64,000 nt of DNA from Tillus elongatus (GCA_964006375.1 OZ023262.1:56072366-56136365); one strand, 5' to 3'. Positions 47,795 to 61,289 are shown, counted from the stretch's first letter. Program-made: numbers and translations. Notes: generated by a model not told the origin, from the letters alone.

Positions 47795-48384
47795 TTTATT
47801 AAACTCTACAGTGAATCGTCATAATTGTCGTTATTGGGCAGATATTAATCCAAGAAATTTTCACGAAGTCCACACAGAAATTGAATGTCTGGACTGGCAT
47901 TTTTAGAGACCGTTTAATCGGACCAATTTTTCTTGATGACAATTTGAGTGGCGAAACGTATTTGGAGTTACTAGAAGATATCGTTTACCCTCTACTAAAC
48001 GACATTGTTGAAAATGATGATCGCTATCAAGAAAATCAATTAGTGTTTCAACAAGATGGAGCTCCTTCGCATTTTTCACAACGTGTTAGGGAGTTTTTGA
48101 ACAGATAGTTTCCAGAGCAATGGATTAGGCGTAGAGGTGCTATTGAGTGGCCCCGTAGATCACCGGATTTAACTCCTTTAGACTTCTTTCTATGGGGCCA
48201 TTTAAAGAGTAGAATTTACGCAACAGAACCGGAGACTCTGGAAGAATTACGACGACGAATTGTTGAAGAATGCCGTCTAATAACTCCACAAATGCTCAAG
48301 AATGTCAGAGCTCGTTTTGAACAAAATTTGTACTTTGGATGGAAGCTAGTGGTCAACAATTTAAACACTTACTTAACTGAATAA
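47795..48384 (+). pseudogene. Second DD41D mariner-like transposase, C-terminal part
   Basis: It begins inside the catalytic core with STVNRHNCRYWADINPRNF, just after the first catalytic aspartate would occur. A frameshift near 47878 follows. From 47881 it reads VWTGIFRDRLIGPIFLDD...YLELLEDIVYPLL...LVFQQDGAPSHFSQRVREFLNR, a stop at 48106-48108, then WPRRSPDLTPLDFFLWGHLK and the end at 48384. The distance from the D in QQDGAP to the D in TPLD is again 41 residues. The sequence differs clearly from the 32151-33224 transposase, so it is another lineage. The end of its element may be the (AT)n at 48753, preceded by 'aatgcgtcatccta'. Confidence 0.8.
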
Positions 48385-48750
48385 ACATTTTTGAACGTTT
48401 GGTTTTGTTTTTGAAAATTGACTAATTAGTGCATTTCTTATCACAGTGAATGAAATACGTTCTTGCAACTCCAACTGTGAATAATTTTTAAAACGAGTTG
48501 ATAAAACTTCCAAAAAAAATTAGTGTGCTGAATTCAGCAAAGAAAGAGCTTTCAAATGATGTAACACTCGACTCATGTTCCCTATTTAAAATATAAGGGT
48601 TGTTATCACCACTCTTAAGGGGTTGATGTGGTAAAGTTGAGTTTTATGTCAAAATATGTCCCCCTCAATATTAAAATTGACGTGTTTCAACGTTTCTTAA
48701 AAAAAAATTATCTGCATCCAAATCGGTCTGTTTCGTTTTCAATGCGTCAT

Positions 48751-49689
<939 letters not shown>

Positions 49690-49690
<1 letters not shown>

Positions 49691-49754
49691 AAAAAATGTT
49701 TTCTAACGTGCGGGAACTACGCCCCCTAGAACGCATATCAGCTGTCAGTTTCGG

Positions 49755-49832
<78 letters not shown>
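49690..49832 (+). repeat. Repeat-family 5' module and (AT)n
   Basis: 'attttcatagaaaaaatgtt', 'gcgggaactacgccccctagaacgcatatc', 'gtcagtttcgg' and then about 77 bp of AT (49756-49832). The body is missing on the right. Confidence 0.75.
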
Positions 49833-49834
<2 letters not shown>

Positions 49835-51500
49835 CTATAGATAGCAAATAATAGAAAAGATTACGAAATTTTAATGGGAAAACGGGAAATTTATACATTC
49901 TAGTATATATAAGATAAATGTATACACCCTAATGTAGCAACGAAAGAGTGTAGCATGAGATGTCAACGCCCGACGTGAATGTCAGTGACCCATGTAGCAA
50001 CCCTCGATGTTAAGTTTCATTCGAGTAATAAAAAAAAAATTATATTCTAGAAATATCCGTAAAGAAACCAAGAACAATGCTTTAGTTTTTGTAGGGAGAA
50101 TGAGATTGTAGCTAATAAATGCAATTCTGTTGATTTATTCTGTGCAAAAATAGGTATGACCAAGCTACCTAAAGGCTCGATGTATTAAAAGAGCAGAGGT
50201 CATTTGTAAAAACAAAACTTTATGTAGTATTAAGGTATATGTGCGCGCAAGAAAAAAACGTAAAAAGACACTAAAGGTTTGACGGAAAGCTCAAACACAG
50301 GTGGTTTGATGAACAATAGCGTTTTTTCACCTGTAAGAAAGTTAATAAAAGCAACAGTCCGGGAGTGTCTGGGGTCTTTTCATCAAGTGAATTCATCAGC
50401 ATCATTTCACCAGATCAGGTGATCATCGTCATCATTATGTAAGTTGACATAAGAGATTCCAGAGTGCATCGAAGGGAGATTATAAAAAAACCTCCAGAGT
50501 GCTAAGAATATGGAATATATCAACATGTTAATAAATTAAATCCGTTAATAATCAATAAATGGGCAGTAAAATATGGCATGGACAAATTGGAAAAATAATA
50601 ATAATTAATAATGGACAGCAATAATCGAAAAACAATATATAATCCAATGGAAAATGTTTCAGTAAGTGTTTTCTTTTCCTAAATTGATCAGTGCGGTTTG
50701 AATTTCAACATTTTAACAGCACCAATTAAAGATTGAGTGCCAATAAATTTCAATAAGCAAAAATTTGCTTGAAATGAACAGAAAGAGACTGTGATCTCTG
50801 TAGAATTGTCGATGTATATTGCTTATGTTATATCAATGTAACCAACCGGTAATTGTGTAATTATTTATAATGTTACCTGAATGTTTTAATAGGATTTTTC
50901 AATTTATGTTTATGTAATGAATGCTTTAAATGTTTCTGTTTGTATTTAATGTGTGTCACCTAGACACCGTAAAATTTGTGTAATGAATTAAATGGAATGT
51001 ATAACAGATTGTAATTAACCAGAAGTATTGTTTTTCGTTAATAATTAATCAGTAAAATTGTTGTATAGCCATCTGCGCAAAGCGAAATTAATTTTTGATC
51101 AAGTAAAAATCAATAAATGAATTTAAATAGCACATATTAATGAATTTTAATTAGTAGAAGCTAGCTGTAATTATAATGAACCCAACCTGATGATTAAGAT
51201 ATATGTTCTCAGCTCTAAAATAAATATTTGCAGGTATACTAAAATAAATACCATAGCAATATATACAGTGTGATGATAAAGTTTTGAACATAAATCACAA
51301 ATGCGTTTTTTAACTTTTTCAAGAAAAACGCTCGGGCTTGTCAATTTTATCTTTTCAATTGCCAACTTATGACGTAAAAATAAATTTATTTTCCTTGATT
51401 TATTTAATTAGGGAGAAGAATATCCAAGAAAGGGGAATTCATTAAATCAGTTTTCTCATTTAAAACAAGGCAGCTATTGTCGTGTGTGTGCTTTTTGACT
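49833..51500. other. No recognisable gene
   Basis: Very AT-rich. The word 'caatatatacagtgtgatgataaagttttgaac' near 51260 may be a mariner-type end. No ORF of interest. Confidence 0.35.
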
Positions 51501-51509
51501 TCTAAAGCT

Positions 51510-51786
51510 TCAAAAAAGTCTAGCCTACACAAGATTTGAAAACTTAAGAGATACAATTTATACAACTGAAGAAATTTCTTTTCTAAATAAAGGATATAAA
51601 TACTGCCCGAAATTTAAATTTACAAACAAAATTAAAGAGATATTAGCTTCTGAATTCGAAATTGTTTCCAACACGAAAGATTAAAATATGTGAATTTTTA
51701 AGACACTTAACTTCAAAATATGACAAACGTCAAATTAATTAAAATAGAATTGTCCGTTCAACATAACATATCAGAAAATAATTTAT
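51510..51786 (+). pseudogene. Penelope-like RT N-terminal fragment, interrupted
   Basis: The frame from about 51515 reads AYTRFENLRDTIYTTEEISFLNKGYKYCPK followed by KIKEILASEFEIV, similar in layout to the N-terminal segment of Penelope-like RT proteins (E-x-x-LLNKG-x-Y). It decays after 51680 and is cut by a repeat-family copy at about 51787. A second piece follows at 52684. Confidence 0.55.
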
Positions 51787-52680
<894 letters not shown>

Positions 52681-52683
52681 TTT

Positions 52684-52810
52684 TTTACTAAAGCTGATAA
52701 AGGAAATACAACGGTAGCTATAAGTAGGGATGCATATAACATTAATACCCATTAATGATTTTATTACTGCAGAAAATTTAACAGAAATTAGGAGAGACCC
52801 GACACACTCA
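52684..52810 (+). pseudogene. Penelope-like RT fragment, TKADKGNT motif
   Basis: It reads TKADKGNTTVAISRDAYNI directly after the repeat-family terminus, then stops. K-A-D-K-G-N-T is a conserved RT-proximal motif of Penelope-like elements. With 51510-51786 it forms a split remnant in the same orientation. Confidence 0.65.
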
Positions 52811-52834
52811 TTTCAATGAAATAATTGGTCACCC

Positions 52835-53290
52835 TAAATTGTTAAGTAGCCGTCTGTTACCTACTTATCGGGACGCTATGTTACACTACTTATTTGTTGA
52901 AAGTGATTTGAAATTTAAATATGCTGGAAAAGATCCAGGTGTTTCCGAGATTCTCAAGAATGTTGTTACGAAAATTGAAGAAATTTGGCACAGTGCTTCA
53001 ATTACTGTATCTAAAAATCGTATCTGGGATAAAGTGAAACAGTTTCATGAACGCTATAAAAAAATCCAGAAGAACGTAAAATCCAGGAAGAATACTGCAA
53101 CCATGCAGACAAAAATAACATGCTTCAGAGAAGGTGCTTCGAAGTTATCGATATAGTATTTTGCAAATGCGATTTCTACAAATGTAGATGTGAAAAATCC
53201 AGAAAAGTGCCTTTGAGGGAGCGATAATTTCTCACTGATCAGAGGAGTAAGAGAGCTATGAGTGATTTTTTGGCAATTGTTAATACAGGT
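52835..53290 (+). pseudogene. Uncharacterised repetitive protein remnant with Cys-rich end
   Basis: The frame from 52839 contains AGKDPGVSEILKNVVTKIEEIWHSA, IWDKVKQFHERYKKIQKN and CFREGASKLSI. After a frame break at about 53155, another frame reads FCKCDFYKCRCEK...KVPLRER, then FLTDQR-like residues. I know similar C-x-C-rich, DQR-containing proteins only as uncharacterised multicopy arthropod sequences. No function is assigned. Confidence 0.4.
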
Positions 53291-53575
53291 TTGTCCAAAA
53301 AGAAGGTGATAAAGTAAATTTAAAAAAAAAATCGCTAAAAGTAATTTTTTCATGGAAACACCCTATTTTTCCAGTATTATCTTATTTAGCATTAAAAATA
53401 GGCATACCTTTGTATAGGGTTGTCTGCTCTGAAAATGTGTCGTTTTCAAAATAATTGGTATTTTGGCATTTTCCATTGCAAAAATGCTACTCAGATGGCT
53501 ATGACGACGTCAGAGAATAATTAAGTGCTACAGAAATGTCACGAATTACTTGCCATTTGACAGTTATCAATAATC

Positions 53576-53680
53576 ATGCTAAGGCGAATGACTTACACAC
53601 CTGAAGAGTATTTAAATTTCTTTATTATCCATGGCGAATGTAAAAAAGTCTTACCAAGAACATGTGTGATTTGGGTTAGA
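53576..53680 (+). pseudogene. Mariner-type transposase N-terminal fragment
   Basis: MLRRMTYTPEEYLNFFIIHGECKK...RTC resembles the N-terminal helix-turn-helix start of DD41D-like transposases (compare TLFILHGQCDKIVARTC in the element at 31194). It decays after about 35 codons. Confidence 0.45.
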
Positions 53681-53689
53681 AGGTTTGGG

Positions 53690-54365
53690 ATAAAATTGGT
53701 GCAAAAAATTATATTTGTATATTTAAAATTGATAACATTATTTTTATTTTTTGTATACACTTCTTCTAGGGCATATATTTATCCTGCGTGACAATCTATG
53801 ACATTTTTTGCCCGAAAATATGTTAGTTTTGCAGGAAATGTTGTTAATAATGTCACCGCATTGCGCTGAAAGTCATCTGCAGAGCTAACGAATAAGATTG
53901 TTTGCCTCCATTACTTTAACTCTAACACCAGAAGCTAGCTTCACTGATGACTCGACGAGTGAAGACCATCTCGAATGATTTAAGATCCACTTGTCTTAAC
54001 TTGAATTTAATGCTTTCCGTTTACTAATTCCCATCTTCTAAGAACCAATTACGCTAAAAACCACAGCACAAAAAGACAGAAAAACAAAACTTTTACAGCT
54101 CTTTCCAGTTTCTTGTGAGCGCTTGAAAAGTCAATATAATGATGTTTATATTACTGCTATAGATTCCTGGAGCCAGTCGCTGTCTTTTCGTCGTAAATTG
54201 TTGAACGGTTCTTTGTCAGAACATACAAACTTACAAGTATTTTACAAAGTTTTGTAGTGTCATTTTATAAAATAGTGTAGGATGCAAAATTTCGTCAAGT
54301 CGTTCGCATAGCGAATTTTCTATAAGTACTTTAAATATTGTCTGTATTTATCAACCAGTTGCTAT
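53690..54365. other. No recognisable gene
   Basis: AT-rich with no structure I can support. Confidence 0.3.
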
Positions 54366-54369
54366 AATT

Positions 54370-54490
54370 AAAATCAATAAAATGCCTGGTCGCAGCAAGT
54401 GCGTTATGGTAGTGAATTTTCATAAAATGTTTTTAATTGCAGACATGTCTTTTTTTAATGAAAGCAGGCATCAAATTTGGCTAAATATTT
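54370..54490 (-). repeat. Hairpin-ended MITE, one end
   Basis: 'gcctggtcgcagcaagtgcg' and 'ttatggtagtgaattttcat' followed by 'gcaggcatcaaatttggcta' match the left half of 21783-22075. Confidence 0.65.
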
Positions 54491-54529
54491 TTTACACAAA
54501 ATTCTGCTAAAAGCATACATAAAATTCAA

Positions 54530-55310
54530 ATTATATACCTAATCTGTAATTAAAATTGAAAATAAAATAATTTGTTTGCACGAAAATTCATTAAAATTTA
54601 TTTTCGCCGAATTTTATTTAAAAAATGTTCCATCAATTGAATAGTTTTTCATACAAAATTTCTCAAATGTTTCTTCAAAGAAAATTCATTAAATTCATTT
54701 ATAAGAAAAATCGCTATTAAAGAACATTTTGTTCAAGAAAATTCGCTCATAAAAATAAATTAAATAAATTTTAAAAACTGGTCCGATTCTAGCCAACCAA
54801 TCATTTCAAGTTATTTAGCCACCTACCAAAATATAATTTTTCACAAAAACTTTTTCGACAACAAAAATTTCATGAAAAAGTGCAAAAAAAAATTCAAAAA
54901 ATCCGTAATTATTTTTTTATAATAACTTGTTAAACATTTATCATTAATTACTAAAATTTCACAAAAACATCTACAACAAATGATTTCTACGAAGTACAAA
55001 AAAATTTCTGCGAAAACTGTATAAATATCTTTTTACAAAAAATTTTGCAAAAAGAATACACAAAATTCACATTATATACCTAAATTCTAATTAAAATTGG
55101 AAATAAAATAATTTGTTTACACGAAAATCCATTAAAACCTTATTTTCGATCAATTTCATTTAAAGATGTTCCATCAATTGAATAATTTTTCATAAAAAAA
55201 TTCGCAACATACATTTCTTCAAAGAAAATTCATTAAATTAATTTATAAGAAAATTCGCTATCAAAAGAACATTTTGTAGAAGAAAATTAACTAACAGAAA
55301 TAGAAATAAA
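54530..55310 (+). repeat. Direct repeat, about 540-bp period
   Basis: Two copies start near 54533 and 55073. Shared blocks are 'ttatatacctaa', 'aataaaataatttgtttgcacg' (or tacacg), 'gttccatcaattgaata', 'tttcttcaaagaaaattcattaaatt' and 'gaaaattcgcta'. The GAAAATTCGCTA word links it to the dominant family. No ORF. Confidence 0.7.
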
Positions 55311-55679
55311 TTAAATGAATTAAAAAATATTCAATATCTGATACAAATACAGAACTAGATACTTTTTCTGTAGCTTCACAGAGAAAATTATTTTGCCCGT
55401 GGATGCTGTAAAAATTGAATCCGGTTGTAGAGAAGAAAACAACCTCTTCTCATGTCACAAATCTATACGTCTATGTTAACTGTGGCACGGTTTTACCAGC
55501 TAAGGGCAACAACAGCTACTATTAAACTTGAATTAAAAGTCTTAAAGGTGCTTATCTTTCCTTTTCAACAAAAAGTCGCTAAAATATATTGTAATTACAA
55601 AATCTGATCAGATAACGTTAAAATGGAATCAAAGACGAAAAAAAAAAATTTTTTAAAAAGTTAAAAGAGAAATTCAGTC

Positions 55680-55760
55680 ACCGGTGACATTTGAGCCCGC
55701 GTCCCTGCGCTCATCAGACGGGAATGTTAACCATTACACCATTAGGGCTTCTGACAAACT
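55680..55760 (-). repeat. tRNA-like sequence with A and B boxes
   Basis: On the minus strand 'agccctaatggtgtaatggttaacattcc' carries an A box (TGGTGTAATGG). Downstream, 'gacgcgggctcaaatgtcac' is a B-box-like segment. The anticodon arm is irregular. A Glu/Val/Asp-type tRNA pseudogene or the head of another SINE. Confidence 0.55.
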
Positions 55761-55839
55761 ACAATGAAGAAAGGTAGATAACTGATAATGGTCTTAAGTT
55801 AGGTATTTGTAATATTTCAGGTTTTTGACTTTCTTTTAA

Positions 55840-57640
55840 TTGTAGTGGTGTCAAATCATCTTCCTCGTATATGGTACGGTGTAGTTCGGAAGTAAGCGCC
55901 TGCTAATGGAAATATGTACGCAGGTTCACTATCTGCTGGTCCAACTGTTTACCAATATCTAACACTCCTCTTGCACCTTGGTGTCTAGGTAGGGTTACTC
56001 GCTCGATCGCTCTGCGGGGGTGATGCTTCTTGGATTTTGTTAGGAGTGTTCGCACCTTTCGTTATAGATTTTCGATGTCCGTTTTACTCCAGTTCACAAT
56101 CCCAAATGAGCAGCTAAGTGCAGAACATACATACGTACTCAGAGTTTTAGCCAGGTTCTGACTGTTAATATGTGATCGCACCACCTGCTTTACTCGTTTC
56201 GTAAACTTATTTATCACATCGTTTTTCATTGCCGAGTGGTTTACTTTCCTCGCTTGCTGTATTCCCAGGTATTTATAATACTCTTTTACATCCACTGAGT
56301 CAATTTGCTGGCCGTTCTGCATTTCATATACACCTGGTTGTATTTTCCCACTGACTACACATAAGGTGCGACATTTGTCAAACCCAAACTGCATGCCAAT
56401 ATCTCTGGAAAACCCTTCCACGATTTTAAGGAGTTGTTCCAGGTGAAGGCCTCAGATTAAGATCATCCATAGACAGCAGAAAATGTAGCCTCATTTGCTC
56501 ACTGCCATTGCTTTTTATACTGAAGCCATATCTGGTGGAGTTGAAGCGGTTTGGGAGCGGATTCAATGTGAGGCAGAACCACAATGGGCTTAGCGAGTCG
56601 CCTTGAAATATGCCTCTTCTAATTGGCATCGTGCTGGATACGATGTTATCACCCGTTTGTAACCGTAACTGAATATTTGTTCTCCAGGTAGACATTGTAT
56701 GTTCAAGGAACCTCAGGATGTAAGTATCGTTCTTATAAATCTTCAGCACACTTATAAGCCATTCGTGTGGAACTGAATCGAATGCCTTTTTGTAATCCAC
56801 GTAGACAGCAAAGAGATTTCTTCGTCCATTGTAAGTTTGATTGCACACAACCGAATCGATTATTAGTTGTTCTTTGTTCCCACATATCCTTTGGCACGCC
56901 CTTTTTGCTGGCGCGCAATTATGTTGTTTCGTTCGCAGTGCGCCTATATGCATTTCTGAAGGCAGGATGTGATTAACTTATATAGGGTCGGAAGGCAAGT
57001 TATTGGTCAGTATCTGCCGGGGTCGGCAGAACAATGCTGGTGCTTTGGTAGAAGATACGTATCTCCTTGTGTGAAAAATAATGGTATCTTCCTTGGATCA
57101 AGTATAACATCATTTATTAACATCGCCAATAAATGATGTGTACACCGAAATTTCTTCAGCCAAACGTTTTGGACACCATCAGGTCCGGCTTAGTTCCAGT
57201 TATGAAGCTTTTTAATAACGTCGGAGGCTTCATCTGTGGTAAACGGCTCATGATGCATTTGTTCATCGCTATGACAAGCTCAGTGTTCTTCGTTAACCCA
57301 GCTGGCTCCAATATTGTAGGACGCTGTTGTGGCTAGTTACCTTTGCCAGAACTCTTCAATTTGTTCCTTATTTGGAAAAGTATTGGTGGCTGCATTCCTA
57401 GCTGAATCAAGCTGACGGTAGACAGTCCTTTCAGAGCGTTCAAACATTATATTGTCGCACTTGCTATGATTGCGCGTTTTATATCTCCTCAACCGTTCTG
57501 CATATACAGAAAACTTCGCTTTTAAGGTGTCTATACATTCTTGTGCAGGGTGGTTGACTGGATCTTGTGCTGTGTTGTCGAACTCAACCTATTATTTCTT
57601 CTACTCGTTTCTGCAATTTTCTTGTCTGTACTTCCCCAAC
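55840..57640 (-). pseudogene. R2/R4-type LINE, RT region, many stops
   Basis: The minus strand from about 57640 down encodes, with stops and frame changes, ERTVYRQLDSARNAATNTFP, GPDGVQNVWLKKF, GDTYLLPK, PITCLPTLYKLITSCLQK, then (56426-56953) FAVYVDYKKAFDSVPHEWL, RRGIFQGDSLSPLWFCLTLNPL, and a damaged catalytic box SMDDL where YMDDL/YADD is expected. 56062-56421 continues MQFGFDKCRTLCV...VKEYYKYLGI...CSFGIVNWSK. The DNA continues into 55840-56060, matching 26940-27200 of the plus-strand copy. Same family as 26901-28035. The endonuclease end is missing here. Confidence 0.82.
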
Positions 57641-57648
57641 GTATTGCG

Positions 57649-57650
<2 letters not shown>

Positions 57651-57712
<62 letters not shown>

Positions 57713-57732
57713 CATTATTATTATTATTATTA

Positions 57733-57807
<75 letters not shown>
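57651..57807. repeat. (ATT)n microsatellite
   Basis: About 157 bp of ATT with two or three single-base interruptions, directly left of the R1-type LINE. Long poly-Ile/Leu/Tyr frames through it are artefacts. Confidence 0.98.
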
Positions 57808-58370
57808 GGGACTCCAAAGCGTCAATAGAGTTTACAAAGGCGGTGGAGGAAGCCGTGGGGGAACAGAATGTTATAAAAAACCTGACCCCACGGTCAACCG
57901 TAGAGGTGCGCGACCTTGACTCCCTGGCAGCCCCGGAGGAGGTCAGAGAGGCTCTGGAGAAAAAACTGGGCGGGACCAGAGAAGACCTGAAAATCTCCCT
58001 GACCAACCCAAACATCAGATCCCAAAGACTCGCGATAATAGAGCTGCAAAGAAAGGACGCCGACGGTCTCCTCAAGGGGGGAAAGATACTAATTGGCCTG
58101 GTCAACTGCAGAGTAAGGCTGCGCATTCAGATACTGCGATGCTACAAATGCCTAGGGTACGGACACCGAGCAAGAGAGTGCAGAGGCACCGACCGGACAA
58201 ACGTGTGTTATAGATGCGGTGGTGAAGGGCACCGGGGTGCATCTTGCAAGGAGGTCGAGAAGTGCGCTCTGTGTGTAGAGTTGGAAGCCACCTCAAACGA
58301 TGTCGCAGGCAGAAAAGGATGCACAGCTTTTCGGAGAGCTTTAAACCAGGCGAAGAAGAAAACAGCATGA
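57808..58370 (+). pseudogene. R1-type LINE ORF1 (Gag-like), C-terminal part with zinc knuckles
   Basis: The frame enters from the ATT array and lacks a start. It reads FTKAVEEAVGEQNVI...STVEVRDLDSL then three cysteine clusters: CYKCLGYGHRAREC, CYRCGGEGHRGASC (both CX2CX4HX4C) and a third CALCVE...C. This is the nucleic-acid-binding end of R1/TRAS-type ORF1 proteins, which form the RNP with the element RNA. The TGA at 58368-58370 overlaps the ATG of ORF2 as ATGA, as in several R1-group elements. The N-terminal half is lost by 5' truncation. Confidence 0.88.
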
Positions 58371-59371
58371 TCAGAGTGCTCCAGATCAACATGAACAGGA
58401 GTAGAACGGTGAGCTCTCTCAAACAGCAGATCGCCCACGAAAAAAAGACGGATATCATGCTCATTAGCGGACAATATGATGACACCGGCGGACCGGGTTG
58501 GTTTAAAGACTCATCAGGTACCGCGGCAATATGGGTGGTAAATCGATCCGGAGTCGCAATAGAAGCGAGCGGAGCAGGGTCTGGATATGCCTGGATCAGA
58601 AGCAGGAGTGTGACCTATGTCAGCTGCTACCTCACACCAAACGAATCCATAGCTGATTTCGAGGAGAAGCTGACCGGCATAGAAGACGAGTTCCGCAATG
58701 TAGGAGGAAATTTGCTTATCGCAGGAGACTTCAACGCCAAGGCAATAGAGTGGGGAATGCAAACAACTGATGGTAGAGGACGAAGGGTGGCGGAAATGGC
58801 AGCCAAACTCGGACTGGTCGTCATGAACCAGAGAGAGGTGCCAACATTCAGAAGAGCAGGATGCACAGGTTCCATACCAGACATCACTATGGCTTCGGAG
58901 ACGCTCGCAGCACAGATAAGCGAGTGGCAGGTGCTGGAGGACTATTCGGCGAGCGACCACCAGTACATACAATTCCGGGTGGGAGGCGGCACGCCCGGTC
59001 AAGAAGCGACTCCCCCTCCTCGCTGGAACGTAGATAGACTTAATAAGGATCTCTTCGACACCACGATACACATGGGCAGAGGGACTTTACAAGAAATCAA
59101 GCGAAGGGTACCGGGGACGGCCGTTGCGATGCTGTTGGTGACAGCGACGATAGGGCTACTGACCAGGGCGTGCGAGGCCTTTATGCCTAAGAAAACGGCA
59201 ATCCGGGACCGCCGCCCTGCCTACTGGTGGAACCAAGAGATCGCTGACCTTAGGCAGAACTGTTTCCGACACAGAAGGCTGGCTCAACGGGCTGGGCGAG
59301 ACTCTACGGAATTCCAGACAAGAACAGAGCAATACAGGCTAGCAAGAAGAGCCTTAAAGAGGGCCATCTAG
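58367..59371 (+). pseudogene. R1-type LINE ORF2, endonuclease domain, catalytic Glu lost
   Basis: The likely start is ATG 58367 (MIRVLQINMNRSRT), the usual first residues of R1-group ORF2. The APE-type endonuclease follows: DIMLISGQY where ISEQY/ISEPY is normal, so the metal-binding Glu is Gly; then NLLIAGDFNAKAIEWGM, SIPDITMAS and YSASDHQYI (Asp/His pair intact). The domain would nick the target site. The linker runs to RRALKRAI and a stop at 59369-59371; sequence then continues into the RT in another frame. Confidence 0.85.
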
Positions 59372-59605
59372 ACGAGCAAGGCCCAGAAATGGGAAGAGTT
59401 ATGTGGGGACGTCGAGAGTGACCCATGGGGGTTGGGGTACAAAATTGTGCTCCAAAAACTGAGGAGGATGGACCCCATCGTGGAAATGTCCACAAGGGAC
59501 AAGGAAAATATAGTGGACGAGCTCTTTCCCACTCATACCATGTAGGACCGCGCAGCTGTTGCGATGCCAGCATAGGAGATACCACTCTTCACCAGGGATG
59601 AGCTC

Positions 59606-60337
59606 TTGCGTGCGGCGACTTCCATGCGGAATAAAAAGGCCCCTGGTCCAGACAGGATACCGGTAGAAATACTGAAGATAACGGCGCAGTCACAACCGGA
59701 GGTACTGCTGGACATGTACAATGCATGCCTGACAGAAGGCATATTTCCGGAGCAGTGGAAGGTAGCGAAGCTCGTCCTCATCAGGAAGGGAAAGGGCTAC
59801 CCCAGTATGGCATCAGCCTATAGGCCATTATGCATGCTAGATACAGCTGGAAAGCTGTACGAGAAAATGCTAAAACGCAGAACTCTGGATGCAGTTACAG
59901 AAGCCGGAGGACTTTCTCCAAGGCAATACGGCTTCACCGCGAGAAGATCGACTGTGGACGCGGTAAACGAGGTGATCACCGTGGCAAGAGCAGTGCAGAC
60001 GGGTAATCATTGGTCCAGAGAGTTATGCATGGCCGTAACACTGGACATAAAAAATGCCTTCAACTCGGCCAGATGGAAGGACATACTAGAGGCCCTAAGG
60101 AAGTTCCGTGTACCGGCATATCTATACCGCGTCCTTCAGGATTATCTGACGGACCGGTGGCTGATGTTCGAGACACAAGAGGGAATGAAGAAGAAGAAAA
60201 TTACCTCAGGAGCAGCGCAAGGATCAGTCCTAGGTGCTGACCTGTGGAATTTAAACTACGACGGGATCCTACGTATGGAGATGCCGAGTGGAGCCTTTCT
60301 GGTAGGGTACGCAGATGACTTGGTCGAAAACTGCTGA
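59606..60337 (+). pseudogene. R1-type LINE ORF2, reverse transcriptase domain, cut after YADD
   Basis: It reads MRNKKAPGPDRIPVEILK, FPEQWKVAKLVLIRKGKG, YRPLCMLDTAGKLYEKML, QYGFTARRSTVDAV, AVTLDIKNAFNSARW, ITSGAAQGSVLGADLWNLNYD and FLVGYADDLVEN, i.e. RT blocks in order with the catalytic YADD. Immediately after, the sequence jumps to MLYGAEV-like residues (60345-60385), so about 100-150 residues of the RT thumb region appear deleted. Together with the frame breaks, this makes the RT non-functional. Confidence 0.85.
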
Positions 60338-60344
60338 TGAGGAC

Positions 60345-61020
60345 GGCAGACGCTATCATGCTGTACGGAGCAGAGGTGTGAACCACAGCGCTGAATTACC
60401 AAAAATACCAAGCGAGGATGGAAATGGTTTAAAGAAGGGGAGCGCTCAGAATAAGCAGTGCTTACAGGACAGTCTCAGGTCCTGCGGCACAGATTATCGC
60501 AGGAGTGGTCCCGATAGACCAGCTAGCCGAGAAACGCAGAAGGATCTACCTGAGAGAAAGCGAAACTACGATGCAGACCGCGAAGAAAGAAGAACGGGAA
60601 GAAGCCCTACGAAAATGGCAGGATAGGTGGGACACCGAGACCCGAGGGAGATGGACGGCCCGATTAATTGGCAACGTGAGAAGCTGGGTGGAGAGGAAGC
60701 ATGGTGAGGTAAGCTACTACCTGACACAGTTTCTAACCGGTCACGGGTACTTCCGGTCTTTCCTGGCAAAAATCGAAAAGTCACACGATCCGCAGTGTAG
60801 GTATTGCCGAGCGGAAGCAGAAAACGCGAATCACACCTTCTTTGAGTGCCCTCAGTGGGAACATCTCAGAAGTGACTTGGTTGGCAATGTAGGGATTTTC
60901 ACCCCTGACACGATCATTGCCAAAATGATAGACACGAAGGAGAACTGGGATGCCATCACCAACTTTGTCATCACTATTCTGAAAGCAAAGGAGGCTAACC
61001 GAGACTGGGAAGGAGAATAA
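60345..61020 (+). pseudogene. R1-type LINE ORF2, C-terminal zinc-motif region
   Basis: The DNA at 60345-60505 continues the RT tail out of frame (RISSAYRTVSGPAAQIIAGVVPIDQLAEKRR-like). The frame 60505-61020 then reads WTARLIGNVRSWVERKHGEVSYYLTQFLTGHG, and CRYCRAEAENANHTFFECPQW, the CX2C...HX4C motif of R1-group C-termini thought to bind nucleic acid. The normal end is at 61018-61020. The 3' UTR follows to about 61215. Confidence 0.82.
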
Positions 61021-61221
61021 AGGAGAAGAGGCTGACAGGCAAATAAGGGACTGTTCTGAAGTATTACTTGAAAGTAGTTCCGGGACAGTCGACTATAAGA
61101 AGAGGGACGGGTGTTGTAGTCGGTATGTCCGCAAGGAAGACTCCGACACAAAGGATGAGGAGGTCGCAACCTAATCCTCATTGTCAGTAGATAAAGGATT
61201 TCAACCAACCAAAAACAAAAT

Positions 61222-61289
<68 letters not shown>

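Noticed and set aside
57470..58126. Poly-Tyr, poly-Leu and poly-Ile frames across the ATT array
   Set aside because: Artefacts of a trinucleotide repeat. Only the part after 57808 is real coding sequence (R1 ORF1).
58514..59071. Minus-strand frame of 185 codons opposite the R1 endonuclease
   Set aside because: The plus strand carries clear endonuclease motifs; the minus frame is a shadow favoured by GC-rich codons.
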